A stretch of 64,000 nucleotides of DNA, taken from contig NZ_CP050154.1 in NCBI RefSeq assembly GCF_011617705.1, positions 62,001 to 126,000 on the forward strand. The letters are read 5' to 3'. Shown here in pieces: positions 16,165 to 25,700 of this stretch. The notes beneath the pieces were generated by a model. It did no database searches, was not told the DNA's origin, and saw only the letters and a program-made list of their open reading frames with translations. The position numbers were made by a program, and so were the translations under genes. Numbering within the stretch: position 1 is the first letter of the stretch; every line of letters begins with the position of its first letter. Source of the DNA: Brevibacterium limosum. GTDB taxonomy: Bacteria > Actinomycetota > Actinomycetes > Actinomycetales > Brevibacteriaceae.

Positions 16165-17529
16165 ATGTCATCCGAGGTGAGCCCGCTGACCAGCGGACAG
16201 ACCCCCGCCGATTCGGCCCTGGAGAAGAGGACCCTGCGCAAGGTCCTCCTCCGCCTCATCCCGTTCATCATCGCGATGTACTTCATCAACTATCTCGACC
16301 GCACGAACCTCGGCATCGCCGGACCCGGCGGAATGAACGAAGACCTCGCGATGAACGCAACCCAGTTCGGGTTCGCCGCAGGCATCTTCTTCTTCGGCTA
16401 CCTCATCCTCGAGGTGCCCTCGAACCTCGCGCTGCACAAGTTCGGTGCTCGTATCTGGCTCGCTCGGATCCTCATCAGCTGGGGCATCGTCGCCGCCGCG
16501 ATGGCCTTCGTGCCCAACCACGGTTGGCTCTATGTCCTGCGGTTCCTCCTCGGCGTCGCCGAAGCCGGCTTCTTCCCCGGCATCATCCTCTACCTCACCT
16601 ACTGGTTCCCGACCTCGATGCGCGCCCGGGCCACCGCCCTGTTCATGCTCGCCATTCCGCTCTCCAGCGTCGTCGGCACACCGGTCTCCTCGTGGCTGAT
16701 CTCCAGCGGCAACGCGATCTTCGAGAACTTCGCGGGCTGGCGCTTCATGTTCATCATCGAAGGCGTGCCGGCGATCGTGCTGGGCATCATGTGCATCTTC
16801 TACCTCACCGACCACCCGCGCGACGCGAAGTGGCTGAGCCCCGAGGAGCGCAACTGGCTGCAGACGACGATGGACGCCGAAGAGAAGTCCAAGGAAGAGA
16901 CCTTCCACTACCCGGTCCGCCGCTCCCTGCTGCAGCCGCGAGTCTGGGCGCTGTCCTTCGTCTACTTCGGCATGGTCTACGGCCTGTACGCCATGAGCTT
17001 CTTCCTGCCCACGATCATCTCCGGCTTCCAGGAGACCTTCGGCGTCGAATACTCGATCGTCGAGATCGGCTTCATCACCGCCATCCCCTACGTCTTCGGG
17101 GCGCTGGCCATGTATTTCTGGTCCCGCCACGGCGACCGCACCGGCGAACGAGTCTGGCATGTCGCCCTGCCGCTGTTCGTCGGCGGAGTGGCGATCCCGA
17201 TCGCCCTCTATCTGTCCTCGCCGTTCACCACGATGGTCGCCGTGACCATCACCTGCATGGCCATCTGCGCGGCCCTGCCCACCTTCTGGCCGCTGCCGCA
17301 GACCTTCCTCGCCGGGGCCGGTGCGGCCGCCGGGCTGGCGCTGATCAATTCACTGGGCAATTCGTCGGGATTCTTCGCCCCGTACATCACCGGCTGGCTC
17401 GCCGATCTCACCGGCACCCAGAATGCCGGTATGTGGGTCGTCGGGGCTGTGATGATCGCCGCCGGAATCGTCACCCTCATCCTCAAGGCCGCTCCCGCGC
17501 CCGATAACCTGGACGCGAACCACACGTGA
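16165..17529 (+). CDS. ACS-family MFS permease (organic anion importer)
   Basis: A 454-residue transporter with about twelve membrane segments. It belongs to the anion:cation symporter group that imports sugar acids and aromatic or hydroxy acids: YFINYLDRTNLGIA in helix 1, a loop with FGARIWLARI, and GVAEAGFFPGIILYLTYWFP in helix 4. The ATG at 16165 follows GAAGGAGA. It is 91 bases upstream of the GlcD-like oxidase on the same strand, so the pair probably imports and oxidises one 2-hydroxy acid. Confidence 0.86.
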   Translation: MSSEVSPLTSGQTPADSALEKRTLRKVLLRLIPFIIAMYFINYLDRTNLGIAGPGGMNEDLAMNATQFGFAAGIFFFGYLILEVPSNLALHKFGARIWLARILISWGIVAAAMAFVPNHGWLYVLRFLLGVAEAGFFPGIILYLTYWFPTSMRARATALFMLAIPLSSVVGTPVSSWLISSGNAIFENFAGWRFMFIIEGVPAIVLGIMCIFYLTDHPRDAKWLSPEERNWLQTTMDAEEKSKEETFHYPVRRSLLQPRVWALSFVYFGMVYGLYAMSFFLPTIISGFQETFGVEYSIVEIGFITAIPYVFGALAMYFWSRHGDRTGERVWHVALPLFVGGVAIPIALYLSSPFTTMVAVTITCMAICAALPTFWPLPQTFLAGAGAAAGLALINSLGNSSGFFAPYITGWLADLTGTQNAGMWVVGAVMIAAGIVTLILKAAPAPDNLDANHT

Positions 17530-17620
17530 AGGCAGGCAGAGCTGACGTCTCCCGTCGCCGAGGCGGCCGATCGTCACCGTGTCCCGTCCGCGTTCGCCGC
17601 CACCGATCCGAGGAGCAGCA

Positions 17621-19057
17621 TTGACGACCCCGACGTCCACCGCACCCGACTTCCCCGCCCTCGACCCGACAGCTCTCGACGATCTCGCCGCGCGGCTCAG
17701 CCCGGGCGTACTGACGACGGACCCCGACGTCATCGACGCCCACTCCAGCGACGAAGCCCTGTTCTGTCCACGCGAAGGCGCGATCGCCCTGGTCAGGGCC
17801 GCCTCGGCGGAGGATGTGCAAGAGGTCATGCGGTTCGCCACCGAGCATCGCATCCCCGTCGTCCCACAAGGGGCACGGTCCGGAATCTCGGGTGGAGCGA
17901 ACGCCTCACCCGGGGCGATCCTGCTCAACGTGTCGAAGATGAACGATGTCGTAGCCGTGAACGAGGCCGAACGTCTCGTCACCGTCCAGCCGGGCATCAT
18001 CAACCAGGACCTCAAGGACCACCTCACCCCGTTCGGACTGTCGTACCCACCGGATCCGGGTTCGGTGGCGCTGTCATCGATCGGTGGGAACATCGCGACG
18101 AACGCAGGCGGACTGTGCTGTGTGAAATACGGTGTGACCAGGGACTATGTTCGGTCGCTCACGGTTGTTCTCGCCGACGGGACCATCACCACGCTCGGCC
18201 CGCAGACGGCGAAGGGTGTGGCCGGACTCGACATGCGCCACCTCTTCATCGGATCCGAAGGCACTCTGGGCATCGTCGTCGAGGCGACGCTGCGCCTGGT
18301 GCCCGCCCTGCCCGAGCCGTTCACCGCGATCGCGACGTTTGCGAATGAGCGCAGCGGGCTGCAGACCGTCGCCGACTTCATGGCCGGAGGAGGGGTGCCG
18401 AGTCTGTTCGAGTTCCTCGACGGGGCGAGCCTGCGCATGCTCAACGACTATGGCGACTTCGGCCTCGACGGCGATGCCGGGGCCATGCTCATCATGCAGG
18501 TCGACGACAACCCGACCGAAGCGGAAGCCGCGATGTCGACCTTCACCGAGGTGGCTCAGGGCTGTGGTGCCCTCGACGTCGCGTACTCCGACGACCCGAC
18601 GGATTCCGCGGCCCTCATCACCGCGAGGCGGATGATCCAGCCGGCCTACGAGAAGTTCGCGAACGCCCACGGCGGCGGTCAGCTGCTCGACGATGTGTGC
18701 CTGCCGCGCACCGCGCTTCCCGAATTCTGCGACCGACTGGCCGAGCTGCGGGCATCATCCGGACTCGAGATCGCTCTCGTCGCGCACGCCGGTGACGGCA
18801 ATATGCACCCCTCGGTGTTCTTCGACTCTGCGGATGCGGCCGAGACGGCGAAGGCCGAAGAGGTCTTCGAAGAGATCATGCGCGTCGGCCTCGACCTCGG
18901 CGGCACGATCACCGGCGAACACGGGGTCGGGTTCCTCAAACGTGCCTGGCTGCCGAACGAACTCGACGAGGGCTCACGACGGATCCAGCTGGCAGTGAAG
19001 AACGCCCTCGACCCGCAGGGCATCCTCAACCCAGGAAAGATGCTCGCCGAGATCTGA
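17621..19057 (+). CDS. FAD-linked 2-hydroxy-acid oxidase/dehydrogenase (GlcD-like)
   Basis: A 478-residue flavoprotein of the glycolate oxidase GlcD / D-lactate dehydrogenase family. The PCMH FAD-binding domain shows VVPQGARSGISGGANASPGA and LSSIGGNIATNAGGLCCVKYG. The C-terminal domain has LVAHAGDGNMHPSVFF (ligands) and TGEHGVGFLKRAWL. I place the start at the TTG at 17621 because AGGAG sits five bases upstream; a GTG at 17579 opens the same frame. No GlcE or GlcF partner is nearby, so it may act alone, as D-2-hydroxyglutarate or D-lactate dehydrogenases do. Substrate is not determined. Confidence 0.87.
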   Translation: MTTPTSTAPDFPALDPTALDDLAARLSPGVLTTDPDVIDAHSSDEALFCPREGAIALVRAASAEDVQEVMRFATEHRIPVVPQGARSGISGGANASPGAILLNVSKMNDVVAVNEAERLVTVQPGIINQDLKDHLTPFGLSYPPDPGSVALSSIGGNIATNAGGLCCVKYGVTRDYVRSLTVVLADGTITTLGPQTAKGVAGLDMRHLFIGSEGTLGIVVEATLRLVPALPEPFTAIATFANERSGLQTVADFMAGGGVPSLFEFLDGASLRMLNDYGDFGLDGDAGAMLIMQVDDNPTEAEAAMSTFTEVAQGCGALDVAYSDDPTDSAALITARRMIQPAYEKFANAHGGGQLLDDVCLPRTALPEFCDRLAELRASSGLEIALVAHAGDGNMHPSVFFDSADAAETAKAEEVFEEIMRVGLDLGGTITGEHGVGFLKRAWLPNELDEGSRRIQLAVKNALDPQGILNPGKMLAEI

Positions 19058-19061
19058 GCGT

Positions 19062-20081
19062 TCAGCCCTCGGCTTTGCCCTGCCGCCAGTAGCCCATGAA
19101 CGCGATCTGCTTGCGATCGACCCCGACTTCCTGGACGAGGTAGCGGCGCAGACGCTTGACCGGTCCGGCCTCTCCGGCGATCCAGGCATAGAAGGGACGG
19201 TCGTCCTTCTCCGTCGCACTCGAACTGCCCTGGGCCGCCTCGGTGAGGGCCGCGGGAACATCCCAGAGGATCTCCTCGTCGATGTTGACATCATCGAGTT
19301 CCCGCACCGGACCACTCGGCCCGCCGGCCGACCCTGCCGATCCGGCCCCCGCCTCGGCGGGGATCCGGGTTTCAGAGCGCACGGCCTCACGGACGGCGGG
19401 TTCGAGCAGTTGTCCGAAATCGGCGTTGCCGCGCGACAGCCATTCGATCTCGAAGCCGGCGGGAGCAGTCATGTCGATGATGTCCTCGGCGCTCGGGACC
19501 TCGAGAACGGCCTTGCCTAGGGCCTGGCTGTCCTTGAGCGAATCGAGGATCGAGGCGATCGCGGGCACGGCGGTCTCGTCGCCGGCGAGCAGGATCTGGT
19601 GGGCGTCGCCGGGGGCGAATTCGATCCCGGCGCACGGGGTCTCCGAGGCACGGGAGGGGCCGATGATGTGGAGACTGTGCCCCACCTCGGCGGCTTCGGC
19701 CCATTGGGCCGCCGGACCCGAATGACCGTGCTCATCGGTGTGGAGGACCATGTCGATGACGAGTCTGCGCTCGGCATCGTTCCATTCCCGCACCGTGTAG
19801 GTGCGCATCGCGCCGCGAACCTCGGGATCGATCTGCAGCCAGGCCTGGTACCAGGACACACCGGCGGCTTCCTGCTCCGTGAGGAATGCGGGCAGATCGA
19901 ACTGCGGCGCGGCAGCACGCTGAGGAGGGATGACGAGTTTGATCCGCAGGTCACGAGGGTGCGTGTTCGGGCCGAATTCCTCGAGTCCCGCACCCCCGAA
20001 TGTCACCCGACGGAAAGACGGGCTGAGGTCTTCGACGGCGAGGACCTCTGCTTCGAAGGCACCGATGGGGGCTCGTGACAC
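19062..20081 (-). CDS. Siderophore-interacting protein (FAD-dependent ferric-siderophore reductase)
   Basis: A 339-residue cytosolic flavoprotein of the SIP/ViuB family that releases iron from ferric siderophores by reduction. The N-terminal FAD domain has FRRVTFGGAGLEEFG, HPRDLRIKLVIPP and a MRTYTVREW segment. The C-terminal NAD(P)H-binding domain has LLAGDETAVPAIASIL and YAWIAGEAGPVKRLRRYL, ending in FMGYWRQGKAE. The start is GTG at 20081 with AAGGAG seven bases upstream. A low-complexity insert near residues 240-260 (Gly/Ser/Ala) is unusual. It is divergent from the iron-siderophore binding lipoprotein around a DtxR-like box. Confidence 0.9.
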   Translation of the reverse strand: MSRAPIGAFEAEVLAVEDLSPSFRRVTFGGAGLEEFGPNTHPRDLRIKLVIPPQRAAAPQFDLPAFLTEQEAAGVSWYQAWLQIDPEVRGAMRTYTVREWNDAERRLVIDMVLHTDEHGHSGPAAQWAEAAEVGHSLHIIGPSRASETPCAGIEFAPGDAHQILLAGDETAVPAIASILDSLKDSQALGKAVLEVPSAEDIIDMTAPAGFEIEWLSRGNADFGQLLEPAVREAVRSETRIPAEAGAGSAGSAGGPSGPVRELDDVNIDEEILWDVPAALTEAAQGSSSATEKDDRPFYAWIAGEAGPVKRLRRYLVQEVGVDRKQIAFMGYWRQGKAEG

Positions 20082-20121
20082 TGATTCTCCTTCGCATCCC
20101 ACGACCATAGGGGCGTGGGTT

Positions 20122-20137
20122 CGTCCCCGCGGGGACG
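20122..20137. repeat. GC palindrome, copy 1 of 3
   Basis: CGTCCCCGCGGGGACG, perfect 16-base palindrome upstream of the SIP gene. It shares the core GTCCCCGCGGGGAC with the copies at 20319-20336 and 20370-20385. Confidence 0.8.
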
Positions 20138-20200
20138 CGTTCTGTTCGTGTGTGCAGCTGTCGAGGACGTCGGAACATCCACAACACTGCTCTACTCTAA

Positions 20201-20219
20201 TTCAGTAAGGCTAGCCTTT
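20201..20219. promoter_or_regulatory. DtxR/IdeR-type iron box
   Basis: TTCAGTAAGGCTAGCCTTT. The core AAGGCTAGCCTT is a perfect palindrome, and by eye 15 of 19 positions fit the known DtxR consensus TWAGGTWAGSCTWACCTWA. It lies midway between two divergent iron-acquisition genes, so iron-loaded DtxR/IdeR would repress both. Confidence 0.75.
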
Positions 20220-20318
20220 CCAAATAGTGTTACGGTGGTTCCGGCGTCACCACAGGCGTCATCAACAGGGCAGCCGAGCAGCGCTCTGACCAGCACTTCC
20301 ACCGTTCCGTCACGTCCA

Positions 20319-20336
20319 AGGTCCCCGCGGGGACCT
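20319..20336. repeat. GC palindrome, copy 2 of 3
   Basis: AGGTCCCCGCGGGGACCT, perfect 18-base palindrome with the same 14-base core as the other two copies, between the iron box and the lipoprotein gene. Confidence 0.8.
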
Positions 20337-20369
20337 GCCCGATCCGTCCTCGCCGGGACTCACCCGTTC

Positions 20370-20385
20370 CGTCCCCGCGGGGACG
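20370..20385. repeat. GC palindrome, copy 3 of 3
   Basis: CGTCCCCGCGGGGACG, ending 18 bases before the lipoprotein start codon. At that position it could form a hairpin in the leader or act as an operator. Confidence 0.8.
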
Positions 20386-20403
20386 CTCACCGAAAGGCTC
20401 TCG

Positions 20404-21384
20404 ATGCGTCGTCGTCAGCTTCTTGCCCTCTCCGTTCTCGCACCGTTCGCCCTCGTCGCCTGTCGAAGTGAGGCCGATGGCGCCGCAGGAAGCGGTGCTT
20501 CCGGCTCCACAGGCGGCGTCCCGAACTTCACATACTCGCCCGAAGGCTATGACGGGCTGACGATCGAACTCGACCGGCCTGCCAAGCGCATCGCAGCGGA
20601 CTTCTATTCGGCGGCCGGGCTCGCGCAGTACGGAATCACCCCGGTCGCGGTCTTCGGCTTCGGGCAGAACGAATCCCCGGGCAAGGCCTTCGACTCCGAA
20701 GGAGTCGAGGTCGTCGGCACCGATATGGAACTCGATATCGAAGCCCTCGCGGTCGCCGAACCGGACATCCTCGTCGCCTACGGCAATGAGGCCGGCGACG
20801 GGTGGACTTGGTGGGACGATAAGGTGAAAGGCCAGGTCAGCGAGCTCGTGCCCTTCGTCCCGGTCAAACTCGGCGGGCAGGGGCCCGATGCGATGTTCGC
20901 CCAGTACGCGGCCATCGCCGAAGCGCTGGGCAAGGACACGGACACCGGCGACATCGCGGACAGACGCAAGGACTTCGACGACTCCCGCACCCGCATCCGC
21001 AGCGTGGCGAAGAAGCAGGACGAGCTGACCGTGTTGCTGGCGAACTTCACCGCGGAGATCAATTACACCTCGAACTCCCTGGGCATCGCCGAGATGCTCA
21101 GCGAGGACGGACTCACCCTCGTCGGTCCCGATGCCACGGGTGAGAGCAGCTGGGCCGAGGTCTCCTGGGAGAAGATGTCGGACTACCCGGCCGACGTGGT
21201 CCTCGTCCACGACGCCTCGACCGACTATGAGGACAACCCCGTCTACAAACGGCTGCCCGCGGTGGAGGCGGGGCAGCTGGGCACCTGGGACGACAAACGC
21301 GCCTACACCTACGACGGCTATGCGAAATGGCTGAACGAACTCGCCGACGTCCTCGAATCCGCGAAGAAGATCGTTAAGAGCTGA
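20404..21384 (+). CDS. Iron-siderophore ABC transporter substrate-binding lipoprotein
   Basis: A 326-residue exported lipoprotein of the FepB/FecB/FhuD (periplasmic binding type 2) family. The signal is MRRRQLLALSVLAPFALVAC with the lipobox cysteine at residue 20. The mature protein has the family pattern GAxAKRIAADFYSAAGLAQYGITPVAVFGFG-like start, then VVGTDMELDIEALAVAEPDILVAYG, and a C-terminal lobe with FTAEINYTSNSLGIAEML. It binds ferric siderophore outside the membrane. No cognate permease or ATPase genes are adjacent, so it must work with components encoded elsewhere. The iron box at 20201 lies upstream. Confidence 0.9.
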   Translation: MRRRQLLALSVLAPFALVACRSEADGAAGSGASGSTGGVPNFTYSPEGYDGLTIELDRPAKRIAADFYSAAGLAQYGITPVAVFGFGQNESPGKAFDSEGVEVVGTDMELDIEALAVAEPDILVAYGNEAGDGWTWWDDKVKGQVSELVPFVPVKLGGQGPDAMFAQYAAIAEALGKDTDTGDIADRRKDFDDSRTRIRSVAKKQDELTVLLANFTAEINYTSNSLGIAEMLSEDGLTLVGPDATGESSWAEVSWEKMSDYPADVVLVHDASTDYEDNPVYKRLPAVEAGQLGTWDDKRAYTYDGYAKWLNELADVLESAKKIVKS

Positions 21385-21416
21385 GCATCTGCGTCTGGCC
21401 CGGCTACCATCGGTGC

Positions 21417-22772
21417 ATGAGCGAACTGCCTGACGAACTCAGCACCGACGAGGTCATCCGATCTCTGGCAACGGGCCGACCGACCATATGGGTTCGGTCC
21501 AACCCCACCGAGGCGGCCCTGCCCGATCTCGCCGACGTCATGGACTCCGCGGCGGCCCGGTTCGACCGCTTCGCCCCCTGGTTCGCCGAGACCTTCCCGG
21601 AAACGGCAACGATCCCGGACGAGCTCGAATCGGCATTCCCCGAGGCCCGCGGCGGGATGATCGAATCGGCCCTGGTCCCCGCCCCCGCGACGCAGCAGCG
21701 CCTCGACGGCCTGTTCGGATCGGACTTCGTCGGACAGCTGTGGCTCAAGCGCGACGACAGCCTGCCGGTGAGCGGGTCGATCAAAGCGCGAGGCGGCTTC
21801 CACGAGGTGCTCGAATTCGCCGAGGCGGTCGCCGCCGATCGCGGCCTCGAGGCTCATGATCCCGCCACCTATTCGAGTCCGCAGTTCCGTGAGATCGCCG
21901 CGAACCACCGCATCGTCGTCGGCTCGACGGGCAACCTCGGGCTGTCGATCGGGATCCTGAGCGCTCGCCTCGGATTCGCCGCCTCGGTGCACATGTCCGC
22001 TGACGCCCGCGCCTGGAAGAAAGACCGGCTGCGCGATCACGGAGTCGACGTCATCGAACACGCCGGTGACTTCGTCGAAGCCGTCGAAGCCGGCCGAGCC
22101 TCAGCGGAAGCCGCCGAGAACACGCATTTCGTCGACGACGAGGACTCGGTGAGTCTCTTCGCCGGATACGCGGTGGCCGCACTGCGGCTCAGACGGCAGT
22201 TCGATGCCGCCGGAGTGACCATCGATGAGCAGAATCCGCTCACCGTCTATCTGCCGTGCGGAATCGGCGGCGGTCCCGGGGGAGTGACCTTCGGACTCAG
22301 ACGCGTCTTCGGTGCTGCGGTGCGCTGTGTCTTCGTCGAACCGAGCCAGGCACCGGCGATGTTCCTCGGCGTGCGCACCGGTCGGCACAGCGACATCTGC
22401 GTTCAGGACATCGGACTGACCGGGGCCACCGCTGCCGACGGACTGGCGGTCGCCCGCCCGTCACGATTCATCGGACCGACGATCGGGCCGCTGATCTCCG
22501 GTTTCGCCGCCCTCCCCGACGAGGTCATCCGGGCCGGAGTCGGCGTGCTCTATGAGACCGAAGGCATCGATGTCGAGCCCTCGGCGACCGCTGGGCTGAC
22601 CATTCCGTGGCGGATGGGCGACGCAGCGGCTGCGTCTCCGGCGGGCGTCCACCTGGTGTGGCTCACCGGTGGGGCGATGGTTCCCGACGATGAGCGGGCT
22701 GCCTACGTCGATGAAGGACGAGGGCTGCTGGAGAGGATCGGCGGTACCGCCTCGGCGATATTCGTCGACTGA
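21417..22772 (+). CDS. dsdA: D-serine dehydratase
   Basis: PLP-dependent lyase converting D-serine to pyruvate and ammonia, 451 residues as expected for DsdA. The PLP lysine is Lys123 in SGSIKARGG. The phosphate loop VGSTGNLGLSIGI and the region PCGIGGGPGGVTFGL are present, as is the DsdA-type C-terminal LYETEGIDVEPSATAGL. The start is ATG at 21417, 32 bases after the iron lipoprotein gene; co-transcription is possible but no functional link is apparent. No D-serine permease or DsdC regulator is adjacent. Confidence 0.93.
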   Translation: MSELPDELSTDEVIRSLATGRPTIWVRSNPTEAALPDLADVMDSAAARFDRFAPWFAETFPETATIPDELESAFPEARGGMIESALVPAPATQQRLDGLFGSDFVGQLWLKRDDSLPVSGSIKARGGFHEVLEFAEAVAADRGLEAHDPATYSSPQFREIAANHRIVVGSTGNLGLSIGILSARLGFAASVHMSADARAWKKDRLRDHGVDVIEHAGDFVEAVEAGRASAEAAENTHFVDDEDSVSLFAGYAVAALRLRRQFDAAGVTIDEQNPLTVYLPCGIGGGPGGVTFGLRRVFGAAVRCVFVEPSQAPAMFLGVRTGRHSDICVQDIGLTGATAADGLAVARPSRFIGPTIGPLISGFAALPDEVIRAGVGVLYETEGIDVEPSATAGLTIPWRMGDAAAASPAGVHLVWLTGGAMVPDDERAAYVDEGRGLLERIGGTASAIFVD

Positions 22773-22781
22773 CGCGCCAGC

Positions 22782-25700
22782 TCACCAGTCCCAGGGATCG
22801 TCGGTGACGGTGATGACGACCTTGCCGTCGACGATCTCAGCCGTGCCGGTGAGGTCGAAGGTCACGGTGTCATCGAAGGGTTCGGACTCGTCGAACATGT
22901 CGTAGCTGCCGGTCACGAGCGCCTCACCGGAGGTGTCCGAGGAGATCAGCCACGCAGGTCCGCCGTTCGGACCGGTCGCATCCGCGGGATCCGAATACTG
23001 GTCGGCACCGATGGAGTCATCGGCGACGGTCACCGTCGGATACGACGAGATCGACCACGTGAGTCCGGTGGCATCGAAGCTCTCCGCCATCGAGGAGCCG
23101 AACGGGCACCCGTCGGGCTCGGCGACGGTCTTCTTGGCGCAGCTGTCGATGAGGGTCTTGACCTGCTTGTCGACCTCGCTGCGGAACGCGTCCGAGGGGT
23201 GGGCGGCAAGCAGCGGCGTCTCCTCACCCTCCATGTCCGCGTCGTCTCCGAGGAAGGCCCGCACCTCGACCGCGTCGGCGGTGATGAGATCGGACTTCTC
23301 AGCCAGATCGATCGTGTAGAGACCGGGGAAGGCCGGCAGGGACAGCGTCGACCCGTCGCTGTCGACATCGATTCCGTTGACCTTGACCTTCTTGAGGCCG
23401 GGAGTGTCGACGGTGAGGGTGAGCAGATCCGGGCTCTTGAGCGTCCAGTCGTCGAAGAACAGCGCCTTCTTCCCCGCCTTGTGCAGGGTCAGGGTGCTGT
23501 TGCCCTTGGACCCTCCGACGTCATAGGTGACCGCGACCTTCGCTGTGTCGCCTGACATCTCGGCATCCTCGACGGTGACATCGTCGGGCAGCGCCTTGGA
23601 GTCGCCGAGGACGTCGTTCGTCAGCAGGGTCCGTGACTCCTGTGGAACATCGACGTCGGCGACCTTGAGCGCACCCTCGGCGTCTCCGTCGGAGAGCTCC
23701 GCGAAGTACTTCTCCACCGTCGCTTCAGGACCGAACATGTGACCATTGAGCTGGGTGACGACGATGAGCGCGGCGACTAGGAGAAGGACGGCCCCTCCGG
23801 CCACGACCGACACGAGCGTCGTCTTCTTCTTGTCGAAGGGTTTGGCCGGACCCGCATACGGCTGCGCGGCGTACATTCCCTGCGGAGCCGAGTACGACTG
23901 CTGCCCGGCCGAACCCTGCGGGTAGGCATAAGGCTGCTGGTCTGACGGTGTCGGAGCCTGCTGCGGCCCAACCGGGGCGGAGAACTGCTGCGGACCCTGC
24001 GGCGGCCCGACCGGTCGGCCCGGCGAGCCGAACCCTTGAGGCGATGCCGGCTGACCCTGGTATCCGCCGGGCCCCTGCGGACCGACTTCGCCGGGGACGG
24101 GGCCGACTTCGCCGGGGACGGGAGCGACCGGCGGCGGGGTCGGGGCGGTTGCCTGGGCCAGATCGGGATGCGCGAAGGCGAAACGCGGTTCGCTCATGCC
24201 CAGATACGGTCCCCAGTGCGGATGCACGGTCCGTCCGGCGGCGATCCGGGCCAGGGCCGGGAAGGTGAGGGCGAGACGTGGGCCGAGGGTCCGCGAGAGC
24301 ACCTCGATGATCCCACCCCAGAGGGCGAAGATGAGGAACGTCCAGGCCAGGGGACCGATCCCGGCACGGGCCGCACCGGACCCACCGAAGTACATGGCCG
24401 CCTCGGCGGATCCGGACATCGATAGGTTCGCGGGAACGGCCAGCAGCGACAGCAGACCCCAGACGAGGCAGAACGCCACCGGCAGCTTCCAGGCACTCGA
24501 CCACTGCTGTTTGTCTTCTTTGATCACGGTCCAGGCTGGACCTCGGGTGACGGTGGCGACGATCGTGGCGATCAGCACCGCGACCGCAACGACGAGCAGT
24601 CCCAGCCACAGCAGGCCGGGAGCGTCGCGACTGAACAGGGTGAGGCTTTCGGTGAAAGTGTCCGAGTAGACGCCGAAGTCGCCCTGGACGGTGGCGCCGA
24701 TTCCGCCGAGGTGGGTCAGCGAGGTGAGGATGAGCCCCATGTTGACGAACGTCAGCGGCACCAGCTGGCCCGGCATCTCGACGGACAGCGGCAGGACGAA
24801 GAGCGCGACGACCGAGAATACGGCCACGCAGAGAGCAAGGTGGATCCAGGTCACCAGCAGCGGTGGGACCGCCCAGCGCAGGAACGGTGCGCCGATCGCC
24901 TCGGTGCCTTTGAAGTGCCCGGCGACCCGACCGGCGATGCTCGCGACGAGGATGACGAGCAGAGGCAGGAAGAACGACCGGACGGTGACCGTCGAGTAGG
25001 AGAAAGTGAGCGCACCGTCTTCTTCGAACGAGGAGAAGCGGGCGGCGAAGATGACCTGGAGGAGGAAGAGCACGAGCGTCGTCGCCAGGGTGGAGACTCC
25101 GATGCGGATCCATGTGGACACCCGGTTGGGCGCGGGGGAACGGCGTTCGCTGATCTTCGTCATCCACCACAGCAGACCCACGATGACGATGGTGACCAGC
25201 AGAGGTGCTCCCGTGGTGAAGAGGCTCAGCTGGGCATTGAAGCTGTCAGGGGCGTTGATGTCCAGGCGCAGCGCCGCCGAACCGAACAGAGACAGTGCCA
25301 TGAGGATGAACGGCAGGGCGTAGCTGAGGCTGTCGAGGTTGAAGCCGGTCTCCTCGGTCAGGGAGCTGAATTCTGACATCGACGCGAGGATGACGGTGAG
25401 GATGATGGAGACGATGATGCCGCCGAGGAGGGCGATCCCAGGCGGGATCAGGGCCGTCTTCCACGTGGATCCCTTCGCCAGCGCCGAGGCGAACTTCGAC
25501 CTCGGGGCGTTCGCCGGGTAACCCGGTGGTGCCGGGTAGGGCATGGGACCGGAGTGGACGGATTGGTAGCGGCCTTGCTGGTGAGAGACTTGCTGGTAGG
25601 GGCCCGAGCCCTGCGGGAAGGCTCCGTGTTGGTACGGATCGGGTTGGTAGGGGCCGGGCCATTGAGCGTATGGACCTGCCGTCTGCGGATGCGAACCCGA

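Larger units (their letters stand above)
20082..20403. other. 322-bp divergent iron-gene regulatory region
   Basis: No gene. It separates the SIP gene and the binding-lipoprotein gene. It contains one DtxR/IdeR-like box and three copies of the palindrome GTCCCCGCGGGGAC, listed separately. The short segment CCGTTCCGTC occurs twice (near 20313 and 20365), which suggests that part of the region arose by local duplication. Confidence 0.7.
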
